A DNA stretch of 64,000 nucleotides. It comes from Muscardinus avellanarius (taxonomy: Eukaryota > Chordata > Mammalia > Rodentia > Gliridae). Where the stretch lies: positions 62,990,058-63,054,057 of the forward strand of contig OY726560.1 of assembly GCA_963383645.1 (NCBI GenBank), given 5' to 3'. Position 1 is the first letter of the stretch, and each line of letters starts with the position of its first letter. The notes under the pieces were generated by a model. It was not told the DNA's origin. It saw only the letters and a list, made by a program, of their open reading frames with translations, and did no database searches. Position numbers and translations under genes: made by a program. This document shows positions 1 to 11,474 of the stretch, in pieces.

Positions 1-1088
1 TCCTGCTCTTTCCTGCACAAACTTATATATGTAACTTAACTAACTTAGACTCTCAGCTGGTAAAAGCATCCTAAATTCAAGGACAAGAATTTTCAGGATC
101 TGTGGGTGACTGAAGCACCACCCATTCAGAAGTATATTCAGAACTATAACTCAGACAGGACTTGGGACAAAGTGACAGCTACAGAAAGTTAAGAGAAGAG
201 AGGTCCACTTATGAAACTTTCAGTTTCTCCCTCTAGAGGAAATAAAATGAAATGGCTCCAATTATTTTCAGCATCAGAGGTCAAGAGTCTCTTACTGAAT
301 TCCAGAATGGTGTCTCATCCCTTGTGGAAATCAAGAAGCATTGGTATAGAGGCAGCTGAGGACATCTCAAAGGACAAGGCATGTGCATCAAGGGGACCTG
401 ACACAGAGGCAGAGATAAGGAAAGAAATGATGAGTTTGTTTTCTCTTTCTGTGAAAGTTTTAATTCCCACATTTCCATGACTTAATGCGTCATTATTTTA
501 CTTTCCAGCAGCTGGCAAACATGAGCATTCCACCATTTCTCTTAAAATATGTAGTCAACACACAATAGATCTGATTTTTATGTTGCCTCAAGGAAAAGTT
601 CTCAAAAGAATCAATTCTAAAGCTTTACTATACATTTCTCTGTGGCAGTTGATCCTAAAATCTTTAGATATAAAGAAATGCTCCTGACTAAAGTTTTAAT
701 TTCAAAGGTTATAATGACAAAGAGTGACAAAAACCAGGTATGTAGTCCAGCCACAAAGTATGTGTCAACACTGACGGGTAACACTTTTCATTGCCTATTA
801 AATAAAGGTCAAACTCCCAGGCCTGGCATGAAGGGTTCTTTATGATGTGGCCCCAGTTTGAATTTCAAATCTTATTCCACCATGTTCCTATGCTCTGGCC
901 AAGTAGAACAAATTGTGTTCTGTGTGTGTCCATTAATTTAATGCTTTGTGATTTTCCTTTTATTTCCTTTCACTATAACTCTCTTTCTCCCCATGTCTAT
1001 GGGAAGAAATCACTCACCCAGTGATTAAGGGATAATGGAAACGACTCTTTCACTGAACCTCCAAAGACCCTAAGAGATGAAAATGTAT
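1..1088. other. Unassigned single-copy DNA
   Basis: No repeat, RNA gene or convincing exon was recognised. Open frames here (for example 211-480 plus) are short and show no known motif or splice-site support. Confidence 0.5.
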
Positions 1089-1097
1089 TCTTTTTTC

Positions 1098-1318
1098 TTT
1101 ATGACACTATGGGTTGGACATAGGGGCACTCTACCTTTGAGTTATACCCCCAGACCTATTTTACTTTACTATTTAATTTAATTGTGTATATTTTGAAATA
1201 GAGTTTCGCTAAATTGTAGAGGGCTTCACTGTAAGTTGCTGAGGCTATCCTTGAACCTGCAATCCTACTGCCTCAAACTCCCAAGTACTGGGAATATGGG
1301 CCTGCACCACTATAACCC
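1098..1318 (-). mobile_element. B1-dID-type SINE, type A
   Basis: Read on the minus strand, this is a 7SL/B1-like left arm followed by an ID-like right arm. On the plus strand the ID box region (gcactctacctttgagttatacccccag) comes first and the B1 start (caagtactgggaatatgggcctgcaccac) last. The flanks gaaaatgtattctttt (left) and gaaaatgttcttttt (right) look like a target-site duplication with a 2-base indel. The copy is fairly diverged. Confidence 0.85.
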
Positions 1319-1334
1319 TTGAAAATGTTCTTTT

Positions 1335-2715
1335 TCAGATATCACATACATATACTAAAGCTTCCTCTCATGTTATATTTAGTTACATATAGATTAAATA
1401 CAATTCACTGAAATAAAACTTTCTTAATAGTGGGAAATTATTTATATTTGTGCTTTTTTGTACTTACTATGGTATTCTATACATGGTAGAATATTTATTG
1501 TTCTATAGTTATAGATGATTATAAGTATCAGTCAAATGATGACAACTATACCCATTTGTGTACTCTTCTCTCTTATTCTCAAATTTTTGCTTTTCCTCCA
1601 CGGTTGTTCCAAAATTCTAATTAATTACTTGATAAATAGTAACTAATAACTTATCACTGCAATTATTCTTGTTTCACATGAAGTTAGTAGGCTAATAAAC
1701 AAGCTAGTGTATAGCACAATTTATGTTCTTTAAATAAAAAATAAACTCCATTACCGGAACATTGCCAATACTGGCAATGTATTCAATAAATATTTAAGAT
1801 AAAGTAAATGAGTTAGTCAATCAATCATTGCCCTCCCTAAATTATAATAAGTCTAGCATGATTACTATAAAGTTATAGAGCCACTCAGATTTTTTGGCAA
1901 AATCTGTCTTTTGATTCCTGTGAAATAGCCAATGTCTCCTGAATATACCACATGGCCTTACAGAGAAGATGAAAATTTGTTTCAAAGAAAAGAACCATGT
2001 GAAAGATTTCATGTATTTCTTTGATTCAATTTCTTGTATTCTTTGATTAAAAAAAAGAACCATGTGAAAGTTCCCATCATAATCGTCTCACACAGAAGAA
2101 TTAGAAATAAACACATGAAAACCTAAACAAACAGAATTTCATACAGAATAGTAGAAAAGAATAGCACCAAAATCAAACAAATATACCGACATTAGATGTT
2201 TTGCTTTAAAATGTGCAGTAAATAAGAATTTTGAGGCCTGAAATGATTTGATTTTCAGAATGTTATAGCTTTTTCTCCCTAAGTAAGTTGTTTGTTGCTA
2301 GATAAATTAACAGTGCTATCTAGCTCCTCAGAGAAGATTTGGGAAATATATAAGCCAGGGAGTAGGAAGCTGCTGATTTTGCTATAATTCCTTTATGGAG
2401 AAGGACAGAAAAAAATAAGCTCTCCCCTGTAGAACAGGGACACTATATTGTAAGCCTTCATTAGAAAGACAGGCTTTGGCAACCATTGTAATCCAGTCTT
2501 AGACCAAAACTCCTCCTGGCCATGGTAGAGGTAATATCAATACATCCTCCATCTGCCAGTCTTCACCAGATAAGGCCTGCCTAGTGTAAAGGATAGCCTG
2601 CTATAAAACCTTAGTGGAGCAATAGCCTCATAGAGGTGTTGCAACAGAAAATATATAGGATCCACATTCTTCCTTTCCAATTTCTCTTGTTGAATATGCT
2701 CAATACACTCCTATG
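1335..2715. other. Unassigned AT-rich DNA
   Basis: No gene or known repeat was recognised. Two small local structures are present. One is a perfect 8-bp inverted repeat with a 4-nt loop at 1760-1779 (cattgcca, then tggcaatg). The other is a direct repeat of aaagaaccatgtgaaag near 1986 and 2055, which suggests a local duplication. Confidence 0.5.
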
Positions 2716-2724
2716 TGAAAAAGG

Positions 2725-3035
2725 AGGATGCCATGGTCTGAGTGCTTGTTGAAACTTCATCCCCAAAGCAATGGTACTAGGAGAGACCTTTGGGAAAGTG
2801 ATTAAGAATGGGATTCATGTTCTTGTAAGAGACTGAAGTGAGCATGTTTGCCCCTTCTGCCCATGTGAGAAGGTACCCTCCTTGATGCAGAGTAAGTCCC
2901 CAATGGACACTGGATCTCCTGGTGCCTTGCCCTTTGACTTCTTAGCCTCCAGAATGTAGGAAATTGTCGTCTGTTGTTAATGTATTTGCCAGCTTAAGGT
3001 AATTTGTTACATCAGCTCAAATCGACTAACACAGA
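2725..3035 (+). mobile_element. MaLR-type solo LTR, diverged
   Basis: The order of motifs matches the MLT1/MST group of ERVL-MaLR LTRs. They are: an early 'cccaaagcaatggtactagga' equivalent, 'gacctttggg', a 'gggattcatgttcttgtaag' segment, 'gcccatgtgagaagg', 'gacttcttagcctccagaatg', and a terminal 'atttgttacatcagctcaaa' followed by 'gactaacaca'. No internal region or second LTR is nearby. The subfamily was not assigned. Confidence 0.6.
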
Positions 3036-3675
3036 GGGTTTTTGAAAAGCTATTTCAACTAGCCCAAATTCTTTCCATGTCACAGGGTCCACTTACCCCA
3101 ATAGCTGTTGAAGTGCCTTAAATAATCAAATATGTAATTAATGGTTAGATTATGATAGGTTGAATTTTGTACAAAGAAGAAGCATAAGAATTTTAAATGT
3201 TCAAGGGTCAAAATGAGGAGAAATATGTCTCTGTATTTTATGTCAAAAGAATAAAAAACAAATCTAGTAACTCTCAAAATAAAACTTTCATTAAAAAAAA
3301 CAAAGGAAATAACTAATGGAAGACATCAAACATTGTTTTCCATCTATTCTTATGTCAGAAGCCATTGTTGCTATAACTTATTATATTCTCCCTGGATTTG
3401 TTGGAAAACAAGAAGCAGATGCATATTGGATGTTCTTCCTACTCAATAGATGACCAAATAGAGAGGCTGGCTGTAAACTAGGACTAAATATTCATCAGCC
3501 CCCAAAGGACCCTGTTTATTTTCATAGGACCCTGATCATTGCACTGTCCTCAGTTGCCTTGCTATGAGAAGTTTCTTCTTTATGACCAATCACAACCCAG
3601 AAAAATTCCATCATCCCTGAAATCCCAAGTCTGTGGGAAAAGTACATTTGGTTTTAGGTACACTTGATGAAAGAA
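3036..3675. other. Unassigned single-copy DNA
   Basis: No recognisable gene or repeat; AT-rich. Confidence 0.45.
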
Positions 3676-3835
3676 CATGTCATCAAATAACTGCAAGAAC
3701 ATGGGCAAGTTATTGATTCTCTGAGTCTCGGCTTCCCTGTCTTTACAAAGAAGAGAGCAAAATGGTCTGAAGATCTAGTGATATGATGTTTATGAAACAC
3801 CTTCCACAGTGGCTTAGGAGTAGAAGGCACTAAAT
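3676..3835 (+). repeat. MIR SINE fragment
   Basis: The core order of MIR is visible: 'gggcaagttattgattctctgag', then 'cggcttccctgtctttac', 'aaaatggtctgaag', and the tail-like 'cagtggcttaggagtagaaggcactaaatgg'. This is a tRNA-derived ancient mammalian SINE, strongly diverged. Confidence 0.65.
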
Positions 3836-4870
3836 GGTAATTCCTTAACTCTTCTTACTTGTGAATTGTTTGTGTAGAACAAAGTAAAACAGATTACTGA
3901 GATGATGCAGGCACCATGACTGTTAGCTCACTGCCAGGAATTCCCAGCCAGTGTTTTCCCCTTCCATTTCCAAAGGGCTTGTTTCTGAAAGCTAAGTCTT
4001 ATGTTTTCTCCTGTTATCTATCCCTAGAGAATTCCTTATCATCAAAGATTTTTAAGCTGGAGTGCTTTTTTTTTTTTTTTTTCAGAGAAATTGTATTACA
4101 CTTTTGGCCTGTCTCTAAAGATTCTTTTCTCTTTTTTCTTGAGGGAAATGCTTCCCCATGTCTCTCAATTGACCATTTCTCGCTCAGCTCTTTCCCTTTT
4201 TGTTCTTGGACAGAGGCATGCATACTTGTAGATGTTAGACACCTTTTCCTAACCTGACTTACTTCTTTCTGCATGTGTAGAGAGAGAGCATTCTACTGCC
4301 TGGGGGAAGGAGGGGTAGTGGGAACTTCATTTTCCAATAGTTAACTAAATGTGTCAGATTTTCTCTCTTGGAATCATAAAGTGTAGGAAGGAGAAGGTTC
4401 TCATAAGTCTATTTTGACCTGGAAGAAAATCTGCTTTTTTGCTTTAGATAAAGTAAGAATTCATATATTTTGGTTTAGACAAGAAAAATTGTATGTTTAG
4501 CATTGTTATCAGATTTAGCCAGCACATATTCACTTGCCTGTCATCCTGAGCAGATCTGAACTTCCACTATGATCCAAGTTTATTATTCTAGCTTTTGAAC
4601 ATGCCTTTGAGCTACTCATTTCTCTCACGATAGCTTATTTTCAGAAAATTCTTAGCACATTTGTTTATTCAACAAACACTGATCTGGGGGACTGGCTGGT
4701 TAGATGTTAGATGTATGGATGAGAGTATCAGAAGGTGATGATGAATGGCAGAGGAGGAGGGGGAGGCATCGCCTAGAAAGAAATGAAGATTGTAAAAACA
4801 TAGTTAAGAGTGTTTTCTGAAAACCCTAGATATCTGCACTTCTTGAAAGGGCAAAGATAGCATATGCTAT
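3836..4870. other. Unassigned DNA with a poly-T run
   Basis: No gene was recognised. A run of about 17 T lies at 4066-4082. Open frames across it (3916-4257 plus, 4014-4274 minus) are low-complexity artefacts. Confidence 0.45.
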
Positions 4871-4879
4871 CTCTGTTAC

Positions 4880-5270
4880 TCACCTCCCAGTCACTTTTGT
4901 GACTGACTCGTGCTGTTTCCCTTCACCCAGATCTCCTCCACCGACCAGAGCGCCGTCTTCCAGCCTCTGTGGCTGCTGGCTGCTAAAGACTCACAGCTGC
5001 TTCCCTTCTCCAATAAACAGCTGTCAGCTGAGAGTTGTGGTCTCACTCTCTGAAGGATATGCCTACACTCTCAAGGAGAACCCACGGGCCATGACCAGAG
5101 TACCACAGGCTACCCTTCTTTCTATTTTGCATTCCCACACCTCCCCACCTCCTAGACTGCTTTCAACACCCCCACTCCACTCAGGCATCACCTACCATAA
5201 ACACCAGCTTCAAAATGACCTTCCCCTGCCAGGTTAAGTACCTACTTCAGTTTGCCTCCATCACTCCAAG
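4880..5270 (+). other. C-rich segment, possible old LTR remnant
   Basis: This stretch is more C-rich than its surroundings. It contains 'cttctccaataaacagctgtcagctgag' followed by 'agttgtggtctcactctctg', which resembles the R-U5 part of some retroviral LTRs (polyadenylation signal AATAAA, then a GT-rich stretch). No matching U3, TG start or target-site duplication was found, so the call is weak. Confidence 0.25.
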
Positions 5271-5287
5271 ACTGCTCACATTAAGAA

Positions 5288-6213
5288 TGTTACGGTTTGG
5301 CCCGGTGTGGTGGTGCACGCTTGTAATCCCCGCTTGGGAGGCGGAGACAGGAGAATCGCACAGGTTCAGAGCCAGCGGCACGCTGGCTTAAGAGACCCTG
5401 TTTCCAAATAAAAAAGTATGAAATAGGTCTAGGAGTGTTGCCTGGAGGTAGAAGGATTTCCAGGAACCCCAGTACCACCAAAAAAAAAAAAAGAATGTTA
5501 CAGTTTGAACTGTTATGTTTGGGGACATGTTCCCGGGGAACTCTATTAGGCTCCTGGAAACTATTCCCGTAACCACAGGTCCTTGTCCAGGACGTAGGAT
5601 CAATATACTAGTCTGGACTCTCACTGAAGTTTTAAATGAGTTTATTATTACAAAGATAAAAATACAGGTTGTAACTGTTATGGCACCATTAGAAAGAGTT
5701 TTGAAAGCTAGAGCTTAGAGTAAAGCACTATGCAACAGAGTGACATAGTGGGATGACCCGAAACAAAGTCACTAAAGATTCCTGGACACAGAGTCTTCTG
5801 ACCCTACTAGATCCACCCTATCTTTTGGGTCAGGTTTTTTGTTCTATACTTCTTTGTTAGGACCAGAATGATTCACAAGGTCAAGGGCCAAGTGATGGTA
5901 TCTGCTCCCCTTTTACAAAGGCCAGTACCCTCCACCCACACTCTTGGGGAACCCTTAGCTTTGGCTAGATGCCATTTATTATGTAAATCTGTTTCCAGAA
6001 TGTGAAGGTCTTAGGTCCCAACCCTCTATACTTAATTACTTTTAATGAGGGTACTTTGCATTGTAACAGCCACCTGAGTCCTGCCACTAACCAAACCCTA
6101 ACTGCCCTTATCTTTCATAGATCTGACTTCCATAAACCAATTTTTGACAAATATATTAATAACCAGTACTTCTTTTTTAGAATCTTTTTAGGCCATTTCC
6201 TAATACAGGTACA
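5288..6213 (-). mobile_element. Solo LTR, family shared with 61-62.6 kb
   Basis: On the minus strand the element starts TGTACCTGTATTAGGAAATGG and ends CTGTAACA. A minus-strand AATAAA lies at 5641-5646. Its start, end and polyadenylation region align with the LTRs at 61133-61781 and 62030-62608. The flanking 5-mers aagaa and aaaaa match at four of five positions, as expected for an old 5-bp duplication. The copy is interrupted 12 bp from its plus-side edge by the SINE at 5300-5490. Excluding the SINE it is about 0.72 kb. No retroviral interior is present. Confidence 0.7.
5300..5490 (+). mobile_element. B1-dID-type SINE, type B, inserted in LTR
   Basis: The left arm carries 'cttgggaggcggagacagg', the linker 'cttaagagaccctgtttcc', and the type B right arm 'ggtctaggagtgttgcc' through 'ccaggaaccccagtaccacc' with an A tail. 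A 17-bp target-site duplication flanks it: aagaatgttacggtttg at 5283-5299 and aagaatgttacagtttg at 5491-5507, one mismatch. The duplicated bases are the LTR edge, so the SINE is younger than the LTR. Confidence 0.93.
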
Positions 6214-6590
6214 AAAAATATTCTGTGGCTCCTAACATTATCTCAATAAATACTTGCTGAGTCATAGAATGAAGTGAGGAGGGGACTGCAACTCAAGTCT
6301 GCAGATATGTCTAAAGGTTTACCTTGGCCCAAAAGCATGGAGTCTCTGTCATCAGATCACTTGCTTGCCAACAACTCAAATTTGTTAAACATGTTTAATG
6401 AAAGCATGCTAGGGTAATACATAGTTCCCCGACAACATGCAAATAAAAGCAACCAATATAGTGGCTTATGTAAGTGAATTTGGGAAAAGTGTTTGGTCAA
6501 CTAATCAGTTGGGCATGTTCCCCTTAAGCAGCCATCACAGACCTTTTTTTTCCCCCAAAAAATAAGAAAATAAAACAGCCCCCACTTTAT
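6214..6590. other. Unassigned DNA
   Basis: No gene was recognised. 'ctcaataaatacttgctgagtc' near 6241 resembles the end of a MIR or L2 element but is too short to call. Confidence 0.4.
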
Positions 6591-6594
6591 ATTT

Positions 6595-6885
6595 ATCTCA
6601 TATGTGGAAGCAATAGAGAAATTGTGAAGCAAACAGGGCTTCAAATAAAGGAGGAGACATTCCAGTGAAATAGTGGAGGGGGTTTGGGAAGAGGTGGGCA
6701 GGGAAGAGACCTGATGAAGGAATCAACTCAAATGATGCTATATAAATATCTGAAATTATCAGTACCAATCTCAGTATCATGTCTGGGGGAGAGGAATGAG
6801 TGGCTGTGTGCATGTATGTTTCTCTCACTCTGAACCTCATTATGATATATCATTACAGTGCACCAATAAAAGTATATTAAATAGT
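6595..6885 (+). mobile_element. LINE-1 3' end fragment
   Basis: The segment runs from 'catatgtggaagcaatagag' through the purine-rich 3' UTR ('aggaggagacattccag', 'gtggagggggtttggg') to 'cattatgatatatcattac' and 'agtgcaccaataaaag'. The same order of motifs occurs in the L1 3' end at 21120-21430. It is a 5'-truncated copy with no coding capacity. Confidence 0.75.
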
Positions 6886-6996
6886 ATAATTACAATAAAC
6901 CAAAGAAAGTATATTAAATATCTTTTAAAAGTCCCCCACACCAGCATATTGGAAAACCATGGATTTTCTTCCTTTATTATTCATAAAAAAAAAAAA

Positions 6997-7216
6997 AGCT
7001 GGGTGTGGTGGCTCACGCGTGTAATCCCAGCATTTGGGAGGCCGAGACAGGAGGATAGAGGATCGCGGTTCACAGACAGCCTCTGCTACTTAGTGAGGCC
7101 CTTTGCAACTCAGTGAGACCCTGTTTCAAACTAAAGAATAAAAAATAGGGCTGGGGATGTAGCTTGACGGTAGAATGCCCCCTGAGCTCCATCCCCAGTA
7201 CAGTAAAAAAAAACAC
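6997..7216 (+). mobile_element. B1-dID-type SINE, type A, near full length
   Basis: This is one of the best-preserved copies. It has a B1-like left arm (gctgggtgtggtggctcacg ... gggaggccgagacaggagg), a middle segment ending ccctgtttcaaactaaag, an A-rich linker (aataaaaaatag), and an ID-like right arm (ggctggggatgtagcttgac ... ccatccccagta) with an A tail. The B1 part carries a recognisable pol III A/B-box region. It sits directly after an A run. Confidence 0.93.
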
Positions 7217-7359
7217 TTTTTTTTTTTCCACCAGTCCTTACTTTCTGGGCCACCACAGTCTGTCTATTTCATATTTGACTGAGACTCAGAAGGCCATTGC
7301 CTTCTAGTATTTCCCTCACTACATGTCTATTCAATACCTTCCATTTTCCTTTTAGTTTC

Positions 7360-7558
7360 TTTTTTTGGCACTGGGGATTGAACCCAGAGGCATTCTTCCT
7401 CCAAGATACATCCCCCAGCCCCTTTTATTTATTTATTTTTTATTTTCTCACTTAATTGCTGAGGGTCTCACTAAGTTGCTGAGGCTGGTTGAACAGGCAT
7501 CCTCCTCTCTCAACCTCCCAAGTACTGGGATTATAGGCATGAGTCACTGTGCCCAGCT
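7360..7558 (-). mobile_element. B1-dID-type SINE, type A
   Basis: The antisense ID arm (ggcactggggattgaaccc ... cccccagcccc) is followed by the antisense B1 arm ending cccaagtactgggattatag and gtgcccagct. An ATTT-rich linker separates the arms. Confidence 0.9.
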
Positions 7559-7727
7559 AGTAAGTATCTTCTTAATCCCACTACTGAAATGCTTAAAAGT
7601 AAACTTCAATTCTCATATAGTTCATAACCCTGATCATCATTCAAGACTCAAAACGCCTCGGCAGTTTGAAGCCCAAATTGTAGTGATTCCAACTAATGAG
7701 AAATCTCCACCCAAATGCCTCCATTTT

Positions 7728-7820
7728 CTCACTAAGTAGCTGAAGCTGTCTACGAATGATGATCCTCCTGTCTCAGCCTCCCAAATGTTGGGATTACAAG
7801 CATGCATTACCATGCCTGGC
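7728..7820 (-). mobile_element. SINE left-arm fragment
   Basis: Only the B1-like half is present (ctcactaagtagctgaagc ... catgcctggc, antisense). The ID half is missing, so this is a truncated or partly deleted copy. Confidence 0.8.
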
Positions 7821-9375
7821 TTAGACATCCACAATTTTAAATGGATAACTAACACAATTATTTGGATAATGTAGAATGGAATATTTTAAAACTGTAGAGT
7901 TAAGTAGAAGCTTCAGAAAAGGCTGTAAGTCCATTTTAAGGATTTCTATTCTTTTTTCAGAGAAAATGATGAAACGTTAAAAGGTTCAGGCAAACTGATA
8001 TAGTCCAATATGAATTTCTTTAAAAGAATCAAATCTGGCAGCAGTATAGATAATCTATTGAAAATGGCATACAAATATGAGTGGAGGTACCTGTGTGTGA
8101 AATGATGGTGACCTTGATATTGGCCTTATTAGAAAGATCCATAAGTGGTGAATGACTTTAAAAAAAACAAAAACATGGAAGGGGATATCCAGATGATGAT
8201 GAGGTCTTTTTTAGCAATAGTAGAGACTGAAAATATTAGTAAGATTTTTTCTTAGTGCCCTAAAATTTAAACTTATATTTGAGAAATTTGTACTAGATCT
8301 GATTCCAGTTTTTCTAACAATATTTTCTGCATTCTTAAACTGGTAAAACTTTGCAGGTACCTTGCCTATGAATCCTCTTACCTCTATTCACAGGGATGGT
8401 GCCAATAATTATAATGCAAGAACAGCCTGCTCTTTGTACTTTAGCATAGTGGTACTATGAATGAATTACAAGTTTCTACAAGGAAATAGTCCTCTTGACA
8501 TTTAGTGCCCATGCCAGGACCCGAGGGTATGGAAAATAGAAGTAAAATCTTTTGACCACCAGCAGCCTCATCTGAAGATCTTAGGAAGGCTCCCCCAAGG
8601 TATGTCTCTAAAGAAGCCTCTCTAATAACACCTGACAGGGGGAAAAAGGGAGGAGGAGAAAAACCTGACACTCGCTGTTCTGCTGAATGGGCAAAGGAGA
8701 TGCTTCGCACTCAAATACCCTCTTCAACAGCCAGTGGCCTAGTCCTGCCATTGAGGAAAAGGGGACACAGAGATGCTGGAGAAGTATCTTTTAGTCTGGA
8801 AGGCAGGAGAAGAAGAGAGACAGCCTCTTTAGAGCTTCTGCAGTCAGGGTAACAACGTTACCCAGATATTTATCTTTGCATTTTTCAAATTCACCATTTA
8901 AATGTATTCAAGAATGCTGTGGAATGATGGCTCTGATCATGTATGCATGAAACTTATAGATTTATCATTTGGAAATATCATTTTGAAATATTTGCTATGA
9001 AAACAGCCATTTAAATCCAAAATTAATTTGTATTATTGCCAGAACATTTACCATTGCATTTATCCATGAAAGGAAAAGAAATTAAAACATAAAATACAAT
9101 CAGCTGTCAAAATTTTTAAATGGTTGCGACTCGAGAAATGTGTTGACTACTTTGGTAAACCATTTCTTAATGATGGTGGCTATCATTAGACAGAGAGCTA
9201 ATCATGGAAACAGTTATTGTGTATAACAATCTTAAATAGAAACAGAAACAAGCTCAATTTTCTCCAAAATCATTGTGACATTTTATCAAAATTTCAATTA
9301 TGCAATCCTTAAAATATTATAATCTAATTTTAATAACTATATGTTACCAAGAACTATGTAAATCCACTCAAATAT
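7821..9375. other. Unassigned single-copy DNA
   Basis: No known repeat or gene was recognised. A minus-strand open frame at 8441-8710 (89 codons) lies in a slightly GC-richer part but shows no domain, signal or splice context that I recognise. Confidence 0.45.
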
Positions 9376-9389
9376 CTTCCATCTTATTT

Positions 9390-9592
9390 TTTTGTTGTTG
9401 TTGCACTAGGGATGGAACCTAGGCGCATTCCACCTCTGAGCTACACCGTCAGCCCTACCTTTATTTTGAAACAGGGTCTCACTGAGTTGCAAATGGCCTC
9501 ACTAAGAAGCTGAGGCTGTCCTTGAACTGTGATACTCCTGTCTCAGCCTCCCGAATGCTGGGATTATAAGCATACACCACCATGCCCGGCTT
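9390..9592 (-). mobile_element. B1-dID-type SINE, type A
   Basis: A complete antisense copy runs from 'gcactagggatggaaccta' to 'caccaccatgcccggct'. The flanks cttccatcttattt (about 9376) and cttccagcttattt (9593-9606) form a 14-bp target-site duplication with one mismatch. Confidence 0.93.
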
Positions 9593-9655
9593 CTTCCAGC
9601 TTATTTCAGTGTGTTCTACAAATACTGTAATTTTTTCACACTTCAAAAAAGGTAT

Positions 9656-9856
9656 TCAGTTCCCATAATAGCAGATCGCAAGAACCAAAATAGTAACAAT
9701 TGCCACTTTTCCTCCTGGAATAAATGTTTGTGGATATATGTACTCATTCTGTGCTTCATTCATCAGTGATCCACCTATATTTCCTAGGTTTCCTTTCATA
9801 CCTCTTTTTCTAAAATCTAATCCCCCCAAAAAATCATATAATCTCCCTTCATAAGT
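9656..9856 (-). other. Weak candidate 3'-terminal exon
   Basis: On the minus strand a frame of 66 codons runs from a possible acceptor (aaatttaaaacag, AG at 9857-9858) to a TGA at 9656-9658. The acceptor falls exactly on a codon boundary. The last 20 or so residues include a hydrophobic stretch (VAIVTILVLAI) that would suit a short membrane segment. No family is recognised. The frame also stays open upstream of the acceptor, and an open frame of this length is expected by chance several times in 64 kb, so this may be noise. Confidence 0.15.
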
Positions 9857-10047
9857 CTGTTTTAAATTTAGAGACTGAAAAAAGTGAATAGAACCCCACA
9901 AGCAGGTATGATTAAAAAACACACAAAGTATTTAAGTGTCAAGAATACATACAAAAATACAAATACATGCGAAAGTGCTATGAATCCTGTAATGAATATA
10001 TTAAAGGAAAATTTTATAGTTCTATGTATCTGAAAATAGCAATTTCA

Positions 10048-10135
10048 GCAGGCCATGACAGTGCATGCTTGTAATCCCAGTAGTGAGAGGCTAAGACAGA
10101 ATTGCAGGTTTGTGACCAGCCTCAGCGACTTAGCT

Positions 10136-10172
<37 letters not shown>

Positions 10173-10256
10173 TGGGGATTTAGCTCAGAGGTAAAATGCC
10201 CCTGAGTTCAATCCCCTGCATCACAAAAATAAATAACTAAACAAATAAATAAATAA
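10048..10256 (+). mobile_element. SINE type A with 30-bp internal A run
   Basis: The B1 arm (gcaggccatgacagtgcatgc ... cctcagcgacttagc) and the ID arm (ggctggggatttagctcagag) are separated by 30 consecutive A at 10140-10169. A 10-bp target-site duplication agcaatttca is exact at 10038-10047 and 10257-10266. The 3' tail is an (AAAT)n-type run. Confidence 0.93.
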
Positions 10257-10266
10257 AGCAATTTCA

Positions 10267-11255
10267 ATAGGTAAATCAGATGCATCTATAAGCATTTTCA
10301 TGAGTGAATAGTGCTTTTTCATGTGTGGCAAGAATACAAACTCCAGAAAATTACTTTTTGGGCAATGTCAGGTAAAAAACTGGATCTATATCAGCTGGAA
10401 ATCTGGATATAAAACAACAGCAGTTAAGAGAAGAGCCAGTTTTGTTCTTAATTATGTGAGAACTTGATTAGTAGCAAATGCTTCATTTCAATAATGAATT
10501 GGGTTCCATGAAAATTCTCCAATGTATTTACAATGAGTCAATCTAATCACACTATACTGGTTGCTCAGAAGAAATATCAAGAACATGCTAGAAGTGAAAT
10601 CAACCCTTCTTGGAACTTGGGGCAAAGTGACATAAGCCCAAGAACTTGGCTGTGGGTACAAGTGATGCTAAGAAAAATGATATGCTTCCAATTTGAATAA
10701 AGAAAGTAACTTGGCCTTTGGGTGGTTACCTAGAAGCTATATAACATGTTGGAGGCTAATAGTGCCCAAAACAAAATGGAAAATCAGCTAGAACAATACA
10801 CCCATGATTTTCATCTTTGCCAAAACCAATATATAGAATTGTTTTAGATTTCTTCTAAGCATTACCAATTACTCACAAGCTGGCTCTTTTGGTAGTGCTC
10901 TAAATAGTTTTTGGCAAGATACTATAGCCAAGATGACAAAGTAATGAGAAGTATGACCAGAGCAGGCAGTGCAGCTCCAGAGCTTCTAAGATGGGTAGAA
11001 AGAAGTGTCTTTCCAATTTCATAATTAAATATTTTGCCTACCTAATCTCAGCTCTAGTAACCTTAAACAGGATTTCTCATTCACTAGTCTGATCGATGTT
11101 CAATATCTTTTATATACAGATCACCAAGTTATTCACTTATTGTGATAAATGCCTAACATGAAAAACTCTGAGACCCAAAATAAATGAGTCACAAACTAAA
11201 TTCATTTATTTTCACATCTTAGTAATACAAAATAAACCCCTAACCATCTTAAGTC
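10267..11255. other. Unassigned single-copy DNA
   Basis: No recognised gene or repeat. Confidence 0.45.
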
Positions 11256-11257
11256 GC

Positions 11258-11267
11258 GTGTGTGTGT

Positions 11268-11316
<49 letters not shown>
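11258..11316. repeat. (TG)n microsatellite
   Basis: Roughly 28 TG units with one early interruption (gat). It directly abuts the tail end of an antisense SINE and probably grew from that tail. Confidence 0.95.
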
Positions 11317-11474
11317 GTGCTGGGGATTAAACCCAGGAGCTTCTACCTCTGAACCACCCCCAGCTCTATTTTGGAAACAGGGTCTTGCTAAGTTGCTGAA
11401 GCTTTGAACCTGTGATTCTCCTGTCTCAGTCTCTCAAATACAGGGATTACAGGTGTGCATTACCACTCTCAGCT
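11315..11474 (-). mobile_element. B1-dID-type SINE, shortened
   Basis: The antisense ID arm (tgctggggattaaacccag ... accacccccagctc) is joined to the antisense B1 arm ending 'gggattacaggtgtgcattac'. The middle is shortened relative to full copies. Confidence 0.88.
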
